From contig CM065384.1 in assembly GCA_033060915.1 (NCBI GenBank), positions 32,974,501 to 33,038,500 on the forward strand: DNA of 64,000 bases, given 5' to 3'. The stretch comes from Euryodendron excelsum. Taxonomy: Eukaryota > Streptophyta > Magnoliopsida > Ericales > Pentaphylacaceae. Shown here in pieces: positions 7,620 to 19,546 of this stretch; within the stretch, counting starts at the first letter, position 1; each line of letters begins with the position of its first letter. A program made the translations under genes and the position numbers. The notes beneath the pieces were generated by a model. It saw nothing but the letters and a program-made list of their open reading frames with translations. It did not search any database and was not told where the DNA came from.

Positions 7620-8833
7620 TTCCGAAAGCTAGACCTTTGGTTTCTGTAAAGAAGCAATAAAACCTACTCTCCTCATTCTCCATTAATCAATAAGGTAGTG
7701 TTTTAAGGTTAAAGCTCTATGGACTAAACAATCTAATTCCAATATGACGAGGGGCCCTTATTTCATTTTCTGTCCAATTAAAATGCATATATACATAACC
7801 TTTGTCAAACCTTTAGAGCCGGTTACTTTCTTTCAGGAGCATTCCCCCCCCAATAAAGTGATCATGTTCAGTAAAGGCGCTATAAAAAAAAAAAAAAAGC
7901 CTTGAAGTACTACTTGAAGTTCGCACAAATATTGGTATTAACGTCATTGGCAAAAAAAAAAAAAAAAAAAAAGACGTGCAATGAGATACCCAAGGAAAGA
8001 TGGGAATACGCAGGAAAAGTGCCATTGAACCAAAAACTATCAAAGGTGATCACTAGTAGAGTGGTAGGCTTGAGCCTTTTCTTTTTCTTTCGAAAGTAAA
8101 CACCAACACCATAACCCCTAAAAGTCCTCTCAGATTGGAGTTAAAGTGATTAGTCCAAATGAGCTTACTAAATATGCCATGGGCTGGAGAATGGTGCAAG
8201 TAGCGTTTCGGAGCTTCTCAACAGAAACCCGAGACCAAGCTGAGGAAAGTGAGGGAAAGAAGAGAGAAAAGTTAAGCGCTTCCCGAGGATGCGGTGAAAA
8301 CCCAAAAGGGCGCCGTAGGTAAAAAGGTAGGGATGTGGCAAGACACAAAACTGTCAACCTTGGAGAAAACCTGCAAAGGCGCCTTGGTGCAAAAATGACA
8401 GAGCTGAGACTGGTGAAAACCCTCGGGGGCACTAGTAGCAAAAATAGCTAAAAAAAATAAAAAAAAGGGGGTGGGAACAAGAGATTTAGATATAAGAAAT
8501 AGCTCGAGCTACTACATTCCCCAGAAGTTAAGGTATGAAAGCAACGGTGTAAAAGTCGAAAGGCGTTATGAAAGGCATTCTCCGGTTTAGCCTAGTTAGG
8601 GTTAAAAGAAGTAGAGGTCCCTTTCGTGGAACAACCAGTTAGTCAAATAATCAAACAAAGGGGAGTTATTTTTCATTAAACTGCAATTCTCATTTAATTT
8701 TTCCCAAATTTGTTACTATACTAATCATGCAGAGAAACTATACCAAAAGTAGGGGAGGTCATGAATTCATAAGATAAAAGAGGCATAACACTAAACAAAG
8801 TATGTTTTTCTACAAATGCAGAAATCAACAAAT
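7620..8833 (+). other. Spacer between pol and the antisense gene in the Tat-type element
   Basis: No coding capacity is recognised. It has two A-runs (7884-7898 and 7952-7971) and a degenerate series GAAAACCC...GGGCGCC...AAAAA at about 8295, 8362 and 8415 (spacing 50-70 bp). Part of it (7690-7800) matches, inverted, a unit of the repeats at 48130-48650 in the F-G element (shared phrases GCTCTATGGA, AGGGGCCCT and TTGTCAAACC). This shows that the two elements are related. Confidence 0.6.
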
Positions 8834-10513
8834 CTAAGAGCGAGGGGCAAAAATATATCGCTCCCCGTCGTTATCAGAGGAGGAATCAGCTATGCAGGGA
8901 TCCACTGGCTCGCCGGTCATAAGAGGAGCACTCGAAGAAGTACCAGTAGCAGAAGACCCAGGCCGGCCTCGCTCATAGTCCTCACATCTAGCCAGAAGCA
9001 TGTCCCTTTCTCGAGTAAGGGACTCCACGGTCTCCCGCAAGGACGGGCCATCCATCACATCACTCTCCAGGGATGGAGAACTGCCTAAAACGCCTCATGG
9101 CCGCCTGCGGACCCTCGCAGCACCCAAAGGTAGGTCATCATATATCGATCTGGCTGCTGCTAACTGCCTCTCCAGTAAAACTATCTCAGCGTCTCTCATC
9201 CTTAATCGGTCATGCAACATCCGTATCAGACGATGGTTTTCCCGTCTGTGACGACGCCCCTGAACAATTATAGTAGTCAAGAAGTCGGTATACCCTACGG
9301 GAGGTAAAGGAGTCTCAATAAGAAGATCCCCAAGTCTATTAGGACCCAGCACGTAGCGTCGAAGCCAATAATGATAGGCCTCGGTCGTAGGGGGCATGTC
9401 AGAGAAGGGACCATCATCATCAGCGTGAGGAAGCAAAGATCTCCATATATCCATAACTTTCTCCACCAATGCTCTAGGAATCGACCCCTCAAAGACAAGA
9501 GTAAACTCGGCTGTAGAAACTAAAAAAGGGATATCCTGACTCCTACCAAGCTGTAGTAGAACCCGAATCCCGAAGAAAGGGGCAATGCCCCGTAGGCCTG
9601 CTAGGGGCACGAAGGCTCTCCCGGAAGGCCGAACTCTCAAGCAATACCTACCAACTAGCCCTGAATACCACCTGATTGTGCCTGACCTCATGCTCTGAAG
9701 ATAGTCAGCCTAGGATGCAGCGGTCTGCGGAAATCTCCCCTCATCTGCCATGACACCCTGAGATCTCTCCAGGGAATGTACATGATCGAGCTCAGGATAC
9801 CACGTGTGCTGAAACAAAGGTGTAACAAACAAATGACTAATCTCCCAGAGCTGGAAGAGAGTAGCGCATCCGCGGAAACGAGCGTCAAAGGACTGCTGGA
9901 ATCTCGTAAGACTCACGAAGGTCTCCCCTACAATCATAGGAGCATAGGAATGCCCCTTACGGACCAAGGCCAGCGGTGCACAGAGTCGACAGTCCACTAA
10001 GTCATCGTCTCGGGGGAACACGAAGAAGTTCAGCAGAAGCAAGGCTAAGGCAACCATACGAGAAACAGCCTAATCCTGGGAGGTGTGCCACTCACCTAAA
10101 TGAACTCATATACCTGTAGGAAACTCAAAACAGGAAAAGAGGAACTCTGCTGGGACATAGGGAAACTGGGGTAAAGAAGAAGACGAAAGAACTGCGTGTC
10201 TAAATCCGAGCTGGGATGAAACCACTGTGATACAACCATCCGGAAAAAGCGGTCCCACAATGTCAGTAGAAACATCTCGGAAACCAAGAAGGAACCCATA
10301 CTCGTGAGGAGTAGGGGTAAGCTCACACTCTCCAAAGCGGAAAAGAGACAAGTCCGGCTGCCAGAAAGGGATCACCGCCTCCATGAGTCCGGGAATAAGC
10401 CGCACTGATAAAAGCGAAGCCACCCGACCAAAGAACCGACGAAAGATATCCTGCTCATCTGGAGGGTAACTACTATGCCAGGCTCTCAGCCGACGCAAAA
10501 CTCCATCTGCCAT
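8834..10513 (-). pseudogene. Antisense DUF7745-like gene (aORF) of the Tat-type element, broken
   Basis: This gene runs opposite to the retroelement, beside its 3' LTR. The N-terminal part (ATG at 10513 to the stop at 10106) has YPPDEQDIF and FRFGECELTPTPHEYGFLLG, the hallmark of plant DUF7745 / plant-mobile-domain-like proteins. After a disrupted junction (10058-10105) one frame runs 10057-8834. It contains MVALALLLLNFFVFP, APMIVGETFVSLTR and RGCATLFQLW, then a charged coiled-coil-like stretch (ENHRLIRMLHDRLRMRDAEI), another helix (SLTRERDMLLARCEDYERG) and an acidic Ser-rich tail. Two in-frame stops interrupt it (TAG 9707-9709, TGA 9092-9094). Extra ORFs in this position are known in Tat-lineage elements; their function is unknown. 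A second copy at 45456 confirms that it belongs to the family. Confidence 0.8.
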
Positions 10514-11394
10514 CCTGAAAAGGTAAGCCAAGGTAAGTGATGCAAATATGTCATCCATGCAGTTTAAATAACAGTAAAATAAAATAAACAAATAACGCAA
10601 ACAAAACAAATAAAGGATTTCGAATAACAAATCAAAAATAAAATTTCCACACTTTTTGATTTTTCCAACTTCAAATCGCATCTCAAGGGTTCTCTGCCTT
10701 TTTCTTTCAAAAAAGATTTTATTTCTAAAGCTTTAACCAACTCTTTCCATAATTTCTAAAAATTTCGGCAGAGTCCCATTTAAAAGTGGCCCCTACAACG
10801 CCCATGATATCAACACAAAATATGAAATAAGCACCTTCCAACAATCACATGACAATGGCACCCGTGCACACTTTTCAATTTTTTAAAATTTTCAAAACAC
10901 GTGTTTTATTTTTCAAATAAATCAATGGTTTTCAAAAGTCTCCCCAAAATTTTCAAAATCACCTCAAATGTTTTCAAAAATATTCCAATCTTTTTCCAAA
11001 TTTCAAACTTTAAAAATTTCATCAATTTCTTGAATCTTCTAATTTTTTCTAATTTTCTAAATATTTTTCTATTTTTCAAAAAATCAAAAATTCACCGAGT
11101 TTTCAAAAAATCACGAAACTTCATACGGTTGTTAAACACATTTTTCTAAGGCACATTGCACAAAAACATAGCCAGAAAACCCAATACCCATGCTTATAGG
11201 AACAAATTTCCTATTCCTGCAGAAAACCCCTTTCACACATTTACATATAATCACTCAAATTCAATCAAACAACCATCAAAATGCGAAAACAACATCACCA
11301 AAGTGTTCAAAACATATCAAAACATTAATTTTCACTATTCACATGATTCAAACGAAGTTCTACACATCAAAATCAACAAAATTTGAAAACTCAC
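10514..11394 (-). other. Predicted intron upstream of the antisense gene
   Basis: On the minus strand, exon sequence ending CCAAAAG at 11395 is followed by GTGAGTTTTCAAAT (donor at 11394). An A/T-rich, U-rich stretch leads to TTACCTTTTCAG ending at 10515, one base before the gene's ATG. Both sites are conserved in the F-G element (donor 44017, acceptor 45454). Inferred intron about 880 nt. Confidence 0.65.
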
Positions 11395-11839
11395 CTTTTG
11401 GAAGTTCTCCGGTGAAATCTTCACTTCCGGCGACTTTTCCGGCGACGTGGACTCCTTCTGGCGATCACCCACGGTCCCCAAGGAGTGCTCCTTCAAGGTT
11501 CAAGTTGATTTCCATTTGAAGACTTTCGGATTCTCCAAAAACTCTTCAAATCCCATAACTGTTCGAACCAGAAATTTTCTGGTTTTTAACTGTAAGCCTG
11601 GCGCCACTAGCAGAGGCGCCAGTGCTTATTTGGCAAAGGGGCCACTGCTAGTGGCGCCAGTTATAAATTCTGGGCAGTTTTGCCCTTTTTCCCGCCAAAA
11701 CTCGTTTTCGAAGGCCTTTTTGGCCCATTATCTGTTTTCGACCCCCGTTGTCGAAAGATTTCCAGTGTCCGTCCCTCCGACTGCCTCGCGGTCAACATGG
11801 GACTCTTACTCTTATCGTTTTCTATCTTTGACAGGCAAA
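11395..11839 (-). other. Probable 5' exon of the antisense gene / 3' non-coding region of the element
   Basis: The sequence is well conserved with 43577-44016. It includes a block rich in CCGG (CGCCGGAAAAGTCGCCGG on minus) near the donor and a perfect hairpin CTGGCGCC...GGCGCCAG (11598-11605 with 11615-11622), followed by TGGCGCCA at 11651. Short open frames here are not conserved and are not called. Confidence 0.5.
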
Positions 11840-11859
11840 AACAGAAAGAGAGGGGCAGC
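11840..11859 (+). promoter_or_regulatory. Polypurine tract before 3' LTR C
   Basis: AACAGAAAGAGAGGGGCAGC directly precedes the LTR start TGTAAGC. It is the expected plus-strand primer site and shows that C is a 3' LTR with its interior attached. Confidence 0.7.
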
Positions 11860-14800
11860 TGTAAGCACCCCATTTTTGACCGCTCGGCAGTCTACACTCC
11901 GTCCAGACTTGTTTTCAAGTCATTGTGGGCATATTCCTATCGAAACCAATTCTTTATGTCCAAATTTCGTCTTTCCATTGCTTCGCGAGCCTGTCAGGCC
12001 CAAGTAGAGGCAAAATGACCAAAATGCCCTTAGGGGCATTGTTCTTTCTTATTCCAATTCCAATCTCTCTTTCGAGACAGTTTATTCCTCGAGACGGTCC
12101 GAGTAGCAAAACTACTCACAAAATCGTTAGAGTGGCGGAAACACTCACAATCCAGGCACATCTCCTTGGAGACGGTAAGACCCCTTTCCAATCCCTCTCT
12201 CGAGATAGTTTATTCTTCAAGACGGTTCCAATCCAGGCACGTCTCTTCGGAGACGGTAAGACCCCTTTCCAATTCCTCTCTCGAGACAGTTTATTCCTCG
12301 AGACGGTTCCAATCCAGGCACGTCTCTTTGGAGACGATAAGACCCCTTTTCAAATTCCTCTCTCGAGATAGTTTATTCCTCGAGACGGTCTGAGTAGCCA
12401 AACTACTCACCAAACCGTTAGAGTAGCGGAAATACTCACAAAGCCGTTAGAGTAGCGGAAATACTCACAAATCATCAACCCCGTCCGAGTACCGGAAATA
12501 CTCACACCGTTAGAATGGCGGAAACACTCAAAACCTAGGTCAACACCAGTGTCTGTTAGCCCACTTTGATGAAAAATGTCGAAATTGTCCTGTGGACATT
12601 TTCCGAGACTTTCCGGTCAAGATAACCATTTTGCCCCTAGGCATCCGAACGCTCCGGGAACTACACCGGCTCTGGGTATCAAACCGATAATGTCCCGAGA
12701 ATACTTTTTATAGTGTTCTCAACCGTCCTTTACCTTTCTGGATCATTCCGAGTTAATTCCGGCCAACCCGGCACAAAATGACCATTTTGCCCCTGGAGGG
12801 CCGGTCTCCTTTTTCGACCACACCGGCTCTGGGTATCAAACCGGTAACCTCCTGAGGTTACTTTTTATAGTAATCTCAACTCCCCTTTACCTTTCCGGAT
12901 CATTCCGAGTCAGTCCCGGCAAACCCGGTACAAAATGAGCGTTTCGCCCCTGGTGGGCCGGTCTCCTTTTCCGACCACGCCGGCTCTGGGAATCAAACCG
13001 GCAACCTCTGGGAACATTCTAAATAATGTTTCTAGATCCCAAGTCTTCTCTTGGGATAGTTCGAGTTTGTCCTGGCAGTTTCCCGGTCCGATTGACCGTT
13101 TTGCCCCTAAGGGCCCGGTCAACCTTTCCGACCCATTTTGTCCTCGCTTTTCAAGTCAAATACCTCCAGGACACTATTTTAAGTGTTCCTGCTTCTTTCC
13201 GGCCTTTTGGGTCATTCCCGACTCCTCCAAATCATTCCCAGACTTTCCGAAGTTACTCCTAGTGAAACCAGGCTAAAAGTTGCATGGTAGTCACTAGTAC
13301 AGGCACCCAAATCTAGTCAAAGATACGTTTCTTGCCGACCTTAAACATTTCCTAATTATCTGGCGCCACTAGTAGTGACACCAAGCCAAAAAATGGCCTG
13401 GCGTCACTCCTGGTGGCGCCAGTATAAAATTTGGCCTAGCGCCACTGCAACAGGCGCCAGTGTTGTCTGACCTCTATAAATACAGAGCCTCATTCAACAT
13501 GAAAAGGATCCGCAAACTTAACCTAAAAATCATATAATTCGATATATAGAGCTCGAGCACCTCAAAAACCCTAGCCACCTTAGGTTTTCCAAACCCTAGC
13601 CACCCTACACAAACCCTAGCCTCCTATACACTCTTACACACCCCCATACATTCATACACTAGCCTTCAACCCTCCTTCAAAGACTTGAAGAGCTGCCATC
13701 AAAAGCTTGAAGACAACTCTTAAAGATTGAAGACGAAGGTCAAGACGAAGACCGAAGATCGAAGACTGCACGGCGCGCAAAATAAACAAGAGACATACGG
13801 TAAGCTCCCTATTTAAATTTCCGCACTTCCCCCCTCTCTCTTCTCTCTCCTAACCCACTTGGGTTTTCTCTATTTTAATCCGCTATCTCTTTCCCCCCCT
13901 TTCTTTGTATGCTTGAAACAAGGGGATTCCCGGTCTATGTGTAGGATTGGGCTATTGGAGAGTCACCGTGTCGGGGGCTTTCTTCTAGTCTAACCAAAGA
14001 CCACGTGGGTCCGACCCCCTTGGTTATGTGGTGAAGCCTTAGCCTTGTATGTTCATGACCCCAAAATTGCATTGTGCATATCATGATCTTACATCTTCCA
14101 AAAACCGTTTTCAAAAGTTGTTTTTCAAATCGTTTTCAAAATTGTTTTCAAAATTGCATCAAAATCTTTTTTTCAAAAACTTATTTTCAAAACCACAATT
14201 CTAGGGTGATTCTAGCCTTTCCATGGCTAGGGTTGCTTTAGGAAAGTGTTACATTAAAGTGACCAATAGGGTCCATATTTTCAAATCTTGCTGTTTCCAA
14301 AACCGCTTTCCTAAAGTGGTTCTAACCCTCTTATGGTTAGAATTGCTTTAGGAAAGTGAGACGTTTTCATACCTTCCAAAAACTTTCTTTTTAAATATCT
14401 TCCTAAAAATCTCTTTCAATATACTTTCCTAAAACTCTCCTCTTTAAAGTTATTTCAAAAACTCCCTCCAAAATCTATTTTTCAAAGCTTCCTTTTTCAA
14501 CTCCTTTCCAAAAACTCTTTCTCTTCAAAATTCACTTTCTAAAACACTCCCTAGATTCACCTTCCTAAAAACTCTCTCCAAAAACCTTTCTAAAAAAACT
14601 CTCTTTCCAAAATCTTCCTTCTAAAAATTCCCCTCTAAGATTTTCCTTCTAAAATCTACGTTTCCAAAAACACACTTTCCGAAACTCCTTCTCTTTAAAA
14701 TCTTTTTCCAAAAACTCCCTCTTCAAATTCACTTTCCAAAAATTCCTCCCTAGGGTTCCCTTCTAGAAAACCTTCGTTTCCAAAAACGCACTTTCCAAAA

Positions 14801-16948
14801 ACTCTTTTCTTAGAGCCCAAGTCAAGCCTTAGAGCCCACAATTAGGAAACCCTAATTTTCTTTCCAAAAACATAATTTTCAAACTTTGCCCCAAACCTAG
14901 GTTTTCAAAATCTCTTACTTTCACATCCAAACTATACATGTTTCCAAAACCTTTTTTCTACGTCAAAACTATAATTTTTCAAATCTAGGGTTTCTAGAAT
15001 CTCCTTTTCCAAATCCTTGCCAAATCCTATCTTCTTTTAGGAAACCAAATCCAATCTTCCCGTTTAGGAAACTAGATCCTATCCTCCGTTTTTGGAAACA
15101 AAATCAAACCTTCTCTTTTCAAAACAAAATCCAATCCCTTCCAAACCCAAATCTTTCCTAATTCAAATCCTTCCTAATCCTCCACTTTCCTAAATCTTAA
15201 GTTTCCAAAACTTGAACATAAAAATCTTTCCTAATTCAACCCTTTCCTAATCCTACCCCTTTTCCAAATCTCAACTTTTCAAACCTAATTTTTCAAACTT
15301 TTTCTAAACTTAAACCTTTCCTAAATTTAGGATTTTCTAAAACCCTAAAACTTTCTAAACCTTAAACTTTCTAAATTTCAAATCTTTCCAAATTCAAAAC
15401 TTTCTAAATTCAAAACTTTCTTAAGTTAAATCTTTCTAAACCTAAATCTTTCCAAATTCTAAACTTCCCAAAACTTCAAAATCTTTTCAAATCTAGAACT
15501 TTTCTAAACTCAAAACTTTCTTAATTCAAACATTTCCTAAACTGAAAACTTTCCTTTTTCAAACCTTTCCCAAAGCGAAACTTTCTTATTTTCAAAACTT
15601 TGCTTTTTCAAACATTCCAAAATTCAAAACTTTCTTATTTTGAAACTTTCCAAATTTTAAACCTTTCTCAAACTAAACTTTTCTTAATTCAAAACATTTC
15701 TAAATTCAATACTTTCTCATTTCAAAACTTTCCTAATTTTGAAACTTTTCAAAAATGACACTTTTCTAATTTCAAAACTTTCCAAAAATGAAACTTTCCA
15801 AAAATAACACTTTCCTAATTCGAAACTTTCCTAATCCAAATCTTTCATAGATTCCAAGTTTTCAAATCTTCCAAATCCAACAGTCCAATCCAATCTTTCT
15901 TAATCTCAAGTCTTTCCTAGGTCTCCTAAATTTCCTAAGTCTAGGTTTCCTAAACCTCCATCTTTCCACAACCAAGTCTTTCCAAAATCAATTTTTCCAA
16001 AGCAAGTCCAATCTTCTCAATTTCAATTTCCAACCTCCTTTTCTAATCTCAAATCAAATCCAATTTTCAATTCAATCTCTTTCTTCTAATCCAATCTCTC
16101 TCTTCAAATCAATCTATTTTCAATAGGACTCCGGTTCGAACTACGACTGACCTGATTCCCCCAAAGGGATACGTAGGCAACCTTCATAGGTGCGGTCACA
16201 ACACTTTTCAAACTTTCAATTCCACCCTCATGGGTGCGGTTTTCAAAATCTTTCCAAATCTCAAATTCCAATCAATTTTCAAAATTTCAATTTCAAAATT
16301 CCTATTTTCAAATTTCTATTTTCAAATTTTCACACTTTCCAATTTCAATTTTCAAATCAAATCAATCTCTTTCTAAATCTATTCTCCAACTCTCTCTTAT
16401 TTTGCACTGGCATATCATGCATCATATTTTTCAAACATTGTTTTTCTAAAGTGAATAGGGTTGAACATATGTTAATTAAAGACTCTCATAGGTGGATTTA
16501 GGGTAGATTGACATGTAGGTACCGAAAGGGCGGGGTAGGATGATAGCTTAGTGCGTCTTCCCTACACGTAACCAACCTTTGAACTTAGAATCACTGTTTT
16601 CAAAGACCAAAAGGAGTTGTTTTTCAAAAAGGGCTAAATGTTTTCCAAAGGTTGCCAAACATCCTGTTTTTCTTAAAAACCCTCTCTTGAGGAGATATTT
16701 TCAAAAATCGTTTTCCAAAACCCTAAGTGTAGTCTTCAGGTTATTCTTAGTTTTTAGGTGACCTAACTCACCTTAATCAAGTTAGGTGGCGACTCCGAAT
16801 GTTTTTCAAAAGCCTTTATTTCAAATCAATTTTTCAATTCAAACCTAGTCGCACTCATTCTTCTAGGAGGGTGAGTTCTAACAAGAGAGTATAGCATTTT
16901 TCCCGCTTGGGTGAGTATTCCTCGGGTGCGAAAAATCTGGGCGCGACA
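11860..16948 (+). mobile_element. Giant-LTR family, copy C: 3' LTR of the plus-strand Tat-type element, 5089 bp
   Basis: It begins TGTAAGCACC after a polypurine tract and ends GGGCGCGACA. It is the copy most like B throughout. Inside: CGTCTC hairpins (12238-12253 has a TTCG loop), about 160-bp repeats (12610-13110), TATA at 13475, G-poor tract (14100-16130) and PBS-like decamer 16787-16796. The next bases, CACATGGACC, belong to the inverted LTR H. The element was therefore inserted into H, and a left duplication CACAT is predicted outside the window. Confidence 0.9.
13475..13482 (+). promoter_or_regulatory. TATA box of LTR C
   Basis: TATAAATA in the conserved context CTATAAATACAGAGCCTC, 1615 bp from the LTR start. 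Confidence 0.8.
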
Positions 16949-19372
16949 CACATGGACCGAGAATTCTCTTATTTCAAGCATGCAAGAAGGGGGGAAGAAT
17001 ATGGGGGATTAAAATAGAAGAAAACCCAAGTGGGTTCAGAGGGAAAAGAGAGGGGGGAAGATGCGTAAATGTAAATAAGAAGCCTACCTTGTGTCTTCTT
17101 TATTTGGTTAGCTTTACGCGTTTTGCTTTGCTTGTCTTGCTTCGATCTTCATTTCAATATTCAAGAGTTTGTCTTCAATCTTCAAAACTTCAGATTGCAG
17201 CCCTTCAAGTCTTCAAAGGAGGCTTTGGAGGCTAGTGTATGAGTGTATAGAAGTGTATGTGAGTGTATAGGAGGCTAGCGTTTGTGTATGGAGGCTAGAG
17301 TTTGAAAAACCTAAGAAAGCTAGGGTTTAAGGAGGCTACGAGCTTTGTATGTTGAATAATAGGGTTTTTAAACTGAGTTGGCGGACCTCTTTCACGCTTG
17401 AGGAGGCTCTGTATTTATAGAGATGGGATAGAGCTGGCACCTATTACAGTGGCGCCAGGGCAAAATTCCTCTTGGCGCTATTCTGGTGCTAGGCCATTTT
17501 TTGGCTTGGTGCCACTACTAGTGGTGCCAGCAACTTAGGAAAGTTTATTAAGTCGGCAAGTGACTACCATGCAATTTTTAGCCTGGCTTTACTAGGAGTG
17601 ACTCCGGAAAACCCGAGAAGGACTTAAGGGACCGGGAATGGCCCAGACGGCAAAAAAAGGACAGGAACACTTAAAACAGTGTCCCAGAGGTAGTAGACTT
17701 GAAAAAGGATGACAAGATTTGGTGGAAGGGTTGACTGGGCCATTAGGGGCAAAATTGTCAACCTTGCTGAAAAACTGCCGAGATGGACTCAGAATATCCC
17801 AGAAGACGACTCGAGTCTTGAAAAAATTATTTAGAATGTTCTAGGAGGTTGCTGGTTTGATACCCAGAACCGGTGTGGTCAGAAAAGGCAACCGGCCCAC
17901 TAGGGGCAAAACGGTCATTTTGCACCGCGTTTACCGGAGCTGACTCAGAATGATCTGAAAAGATAAAGAAAGGTTGAGAATACTATAAAAAGCAATATCA
18001 GGAGGTTACCGGTTTGATACCCAGAGCCGGTGTGGCCAGAAAAAGGTGACCAACTCATTAGGAGAAAACGATCATTCTACACCAGGTTTGCCGGAATTGA
18101 CTCGGAATGATCCGAAAAGATAATAGAAGGTTGAGAACACTATAAGAAGCATTCTCAGGAGGCTACCAGTTTGATACCCAGAGTCGGTGTGGTCCCCAGG
18201 GTGTTCGGATGCCTAGGGGAAAAATGGTCATCTTGACCGGAAAGTCTCGGAATGGGCCTGAAACTGACTAGAAGGCATCTAATCATGCCGGATTTCTTTT
18301 TAAGACAATCTTGGAAGGGTGGACTTACCATTCTGAGGACTTAGTTGTCTTCTCGAGAAATGTGTCGGAAAATAGCCTTAGGGGCAGTTTTGTCATTTTT
18401 CATCGAAGTGGACTAAGCAGGCACTGATGTTGGCCTGGGTTTTGAGTGTTTTTGCCACTCTGATGGCGGTCTCGTGATAAACGGGTTTGTTGGCAATTCC
18501 CTATATCGACCTGCTTGTGAATATTTTCGCTACTCTGACAATTGCGATGTTTGCGAGTATTTCTGCTACTCTGACGGTTTGCGATCATTCCTGAGACTGC
18601 CTGATCTCGAGAAGCTGCTAAAGGGACATAGCGCCTGAGAAGTTAAATTTCTCAGAAGGCGTGCCAAAACGGACATTTCTGTATTGGCGGGCTAGCAGGC
18701 GCCAAAGGTGGATCGTTATACTATCTAGCGGACTTGGGGTCTCGTCCCAGTCGACAGGTTTAAAGGGCACTTACCATCTTCAAAAAGACGTGCGTATTGG
18801 AATTAGAAACGGGTCTTATCATCTTTGAAAAGATGTGCCTGGTTTGGAATTTGGAAAAGGCACTTACTGTCTCTGGAAAGACGTGCCTGATTTGGAATTG
18901 GAAAGGGGACTTACTGTCTTCGGAAAGATGCGCCTATTGGAATATTGGAAAGGGGACTTACCGTCTTTGGAAAGGTGCGCTTGATTTGGAATTGAAAGGG
19001 TATTTGCCGTTTTTGGAAAAGACGCGCCTAATTTGGAATTTGGAAAGGGGACTTACCATCTTTGGAAAGACGTGCCTGGTTTGAAATTTCAAAAGAGGAC
19101 TTATCGTCTTTGAAAAGACGTGCCTGATTTGAAATTGGAAAGGGGACTTATCATCTTCGGAAAGAAGCGCCTTATTTGGAATTGGACTGAACAATGCCCC
19201 TAAGGGCATTTTGGTCATTTTGCCTTTATTTGGGCCTGGTGAGCCCGCGAAACGATGAATAGATGAGATTAGACTTAGTGAGTTGATTTTGATTGGAATA
19301 CGTCCATATTAACTTGAGTACAAGTCTAGATGGAATATAGACTACCGAGCGGTAAAAAATGGGGTGCTTATA
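16949..19372 (-). mobile_element. Giant-LTR family, copy H: U3 and R part of an inverted LTR
   Basis: This is the reverse complement of the first 2.4 kb of the LTR. It ends at the LTR start (CTACCGAGCGG, then GGGGTGCTTATA; terminal CA mutated to TA) at 19372. It includes the hairpin repeats (18780-19200), the GAGTR array, the 160-bp repeats (about 17750-18240), the TATA box and the GGCGCC palindromes. The rest of this LTR should lie left of the window, displaced by the element ending in LTR C. The right flank is copia sequence; ATACT (19373-19377) is the predicted duplication. Confidence 0.87.
17412..17419 (-). promoter_or_regulatory. TATA box of LTR H
   Basis: TATAAATA on the minus strand within CTCTATAAATACAGAGCCTC. 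Confidence 0.75.
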
Positions 19373-19546
19373 ATACTTATTACATTTATAAACTCACACT
19401 GATTCTTATCTCTATTAGCCAATTATGTGATCTTGGTCTTACTGTTCTTTGCTCTTTTACTGGTTGTATTGTGCAGAATTTGCAGATGGGACAGACTCTT
19501 TGGATAGGCTGTAAACATGGTCGCCTGTTTCAACTCCTTCACCTTC
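19373..19546 (+). pseudogene. Ty1/copia pol remnant: gag-pre-integrase start
   Basis: It reads SQLCDLGLTVLCSFTGCIVQ and on to WIGCKHGRLFQLLHL, the segment preceding the integrase zinc finger in plant copia polyproteins. It is cut on the left by LTR H and on the right by LTR D. It continues at 24615. Confidence 0.8.

Noticed and set aside
7884..7971. A-runs as LINE or SINE tails
   Set aside because: No upstream retroposon body, no target duplication around them, and they sit inside the Tat element's 3' spacer.
10058..10105. A 44-nt GT-AG intron inside the antisense gene
   Set aside because: It is too short for a plant intron, and the homologous gene at 45456 reads through this point with coding sequence, so an indel is more likely.
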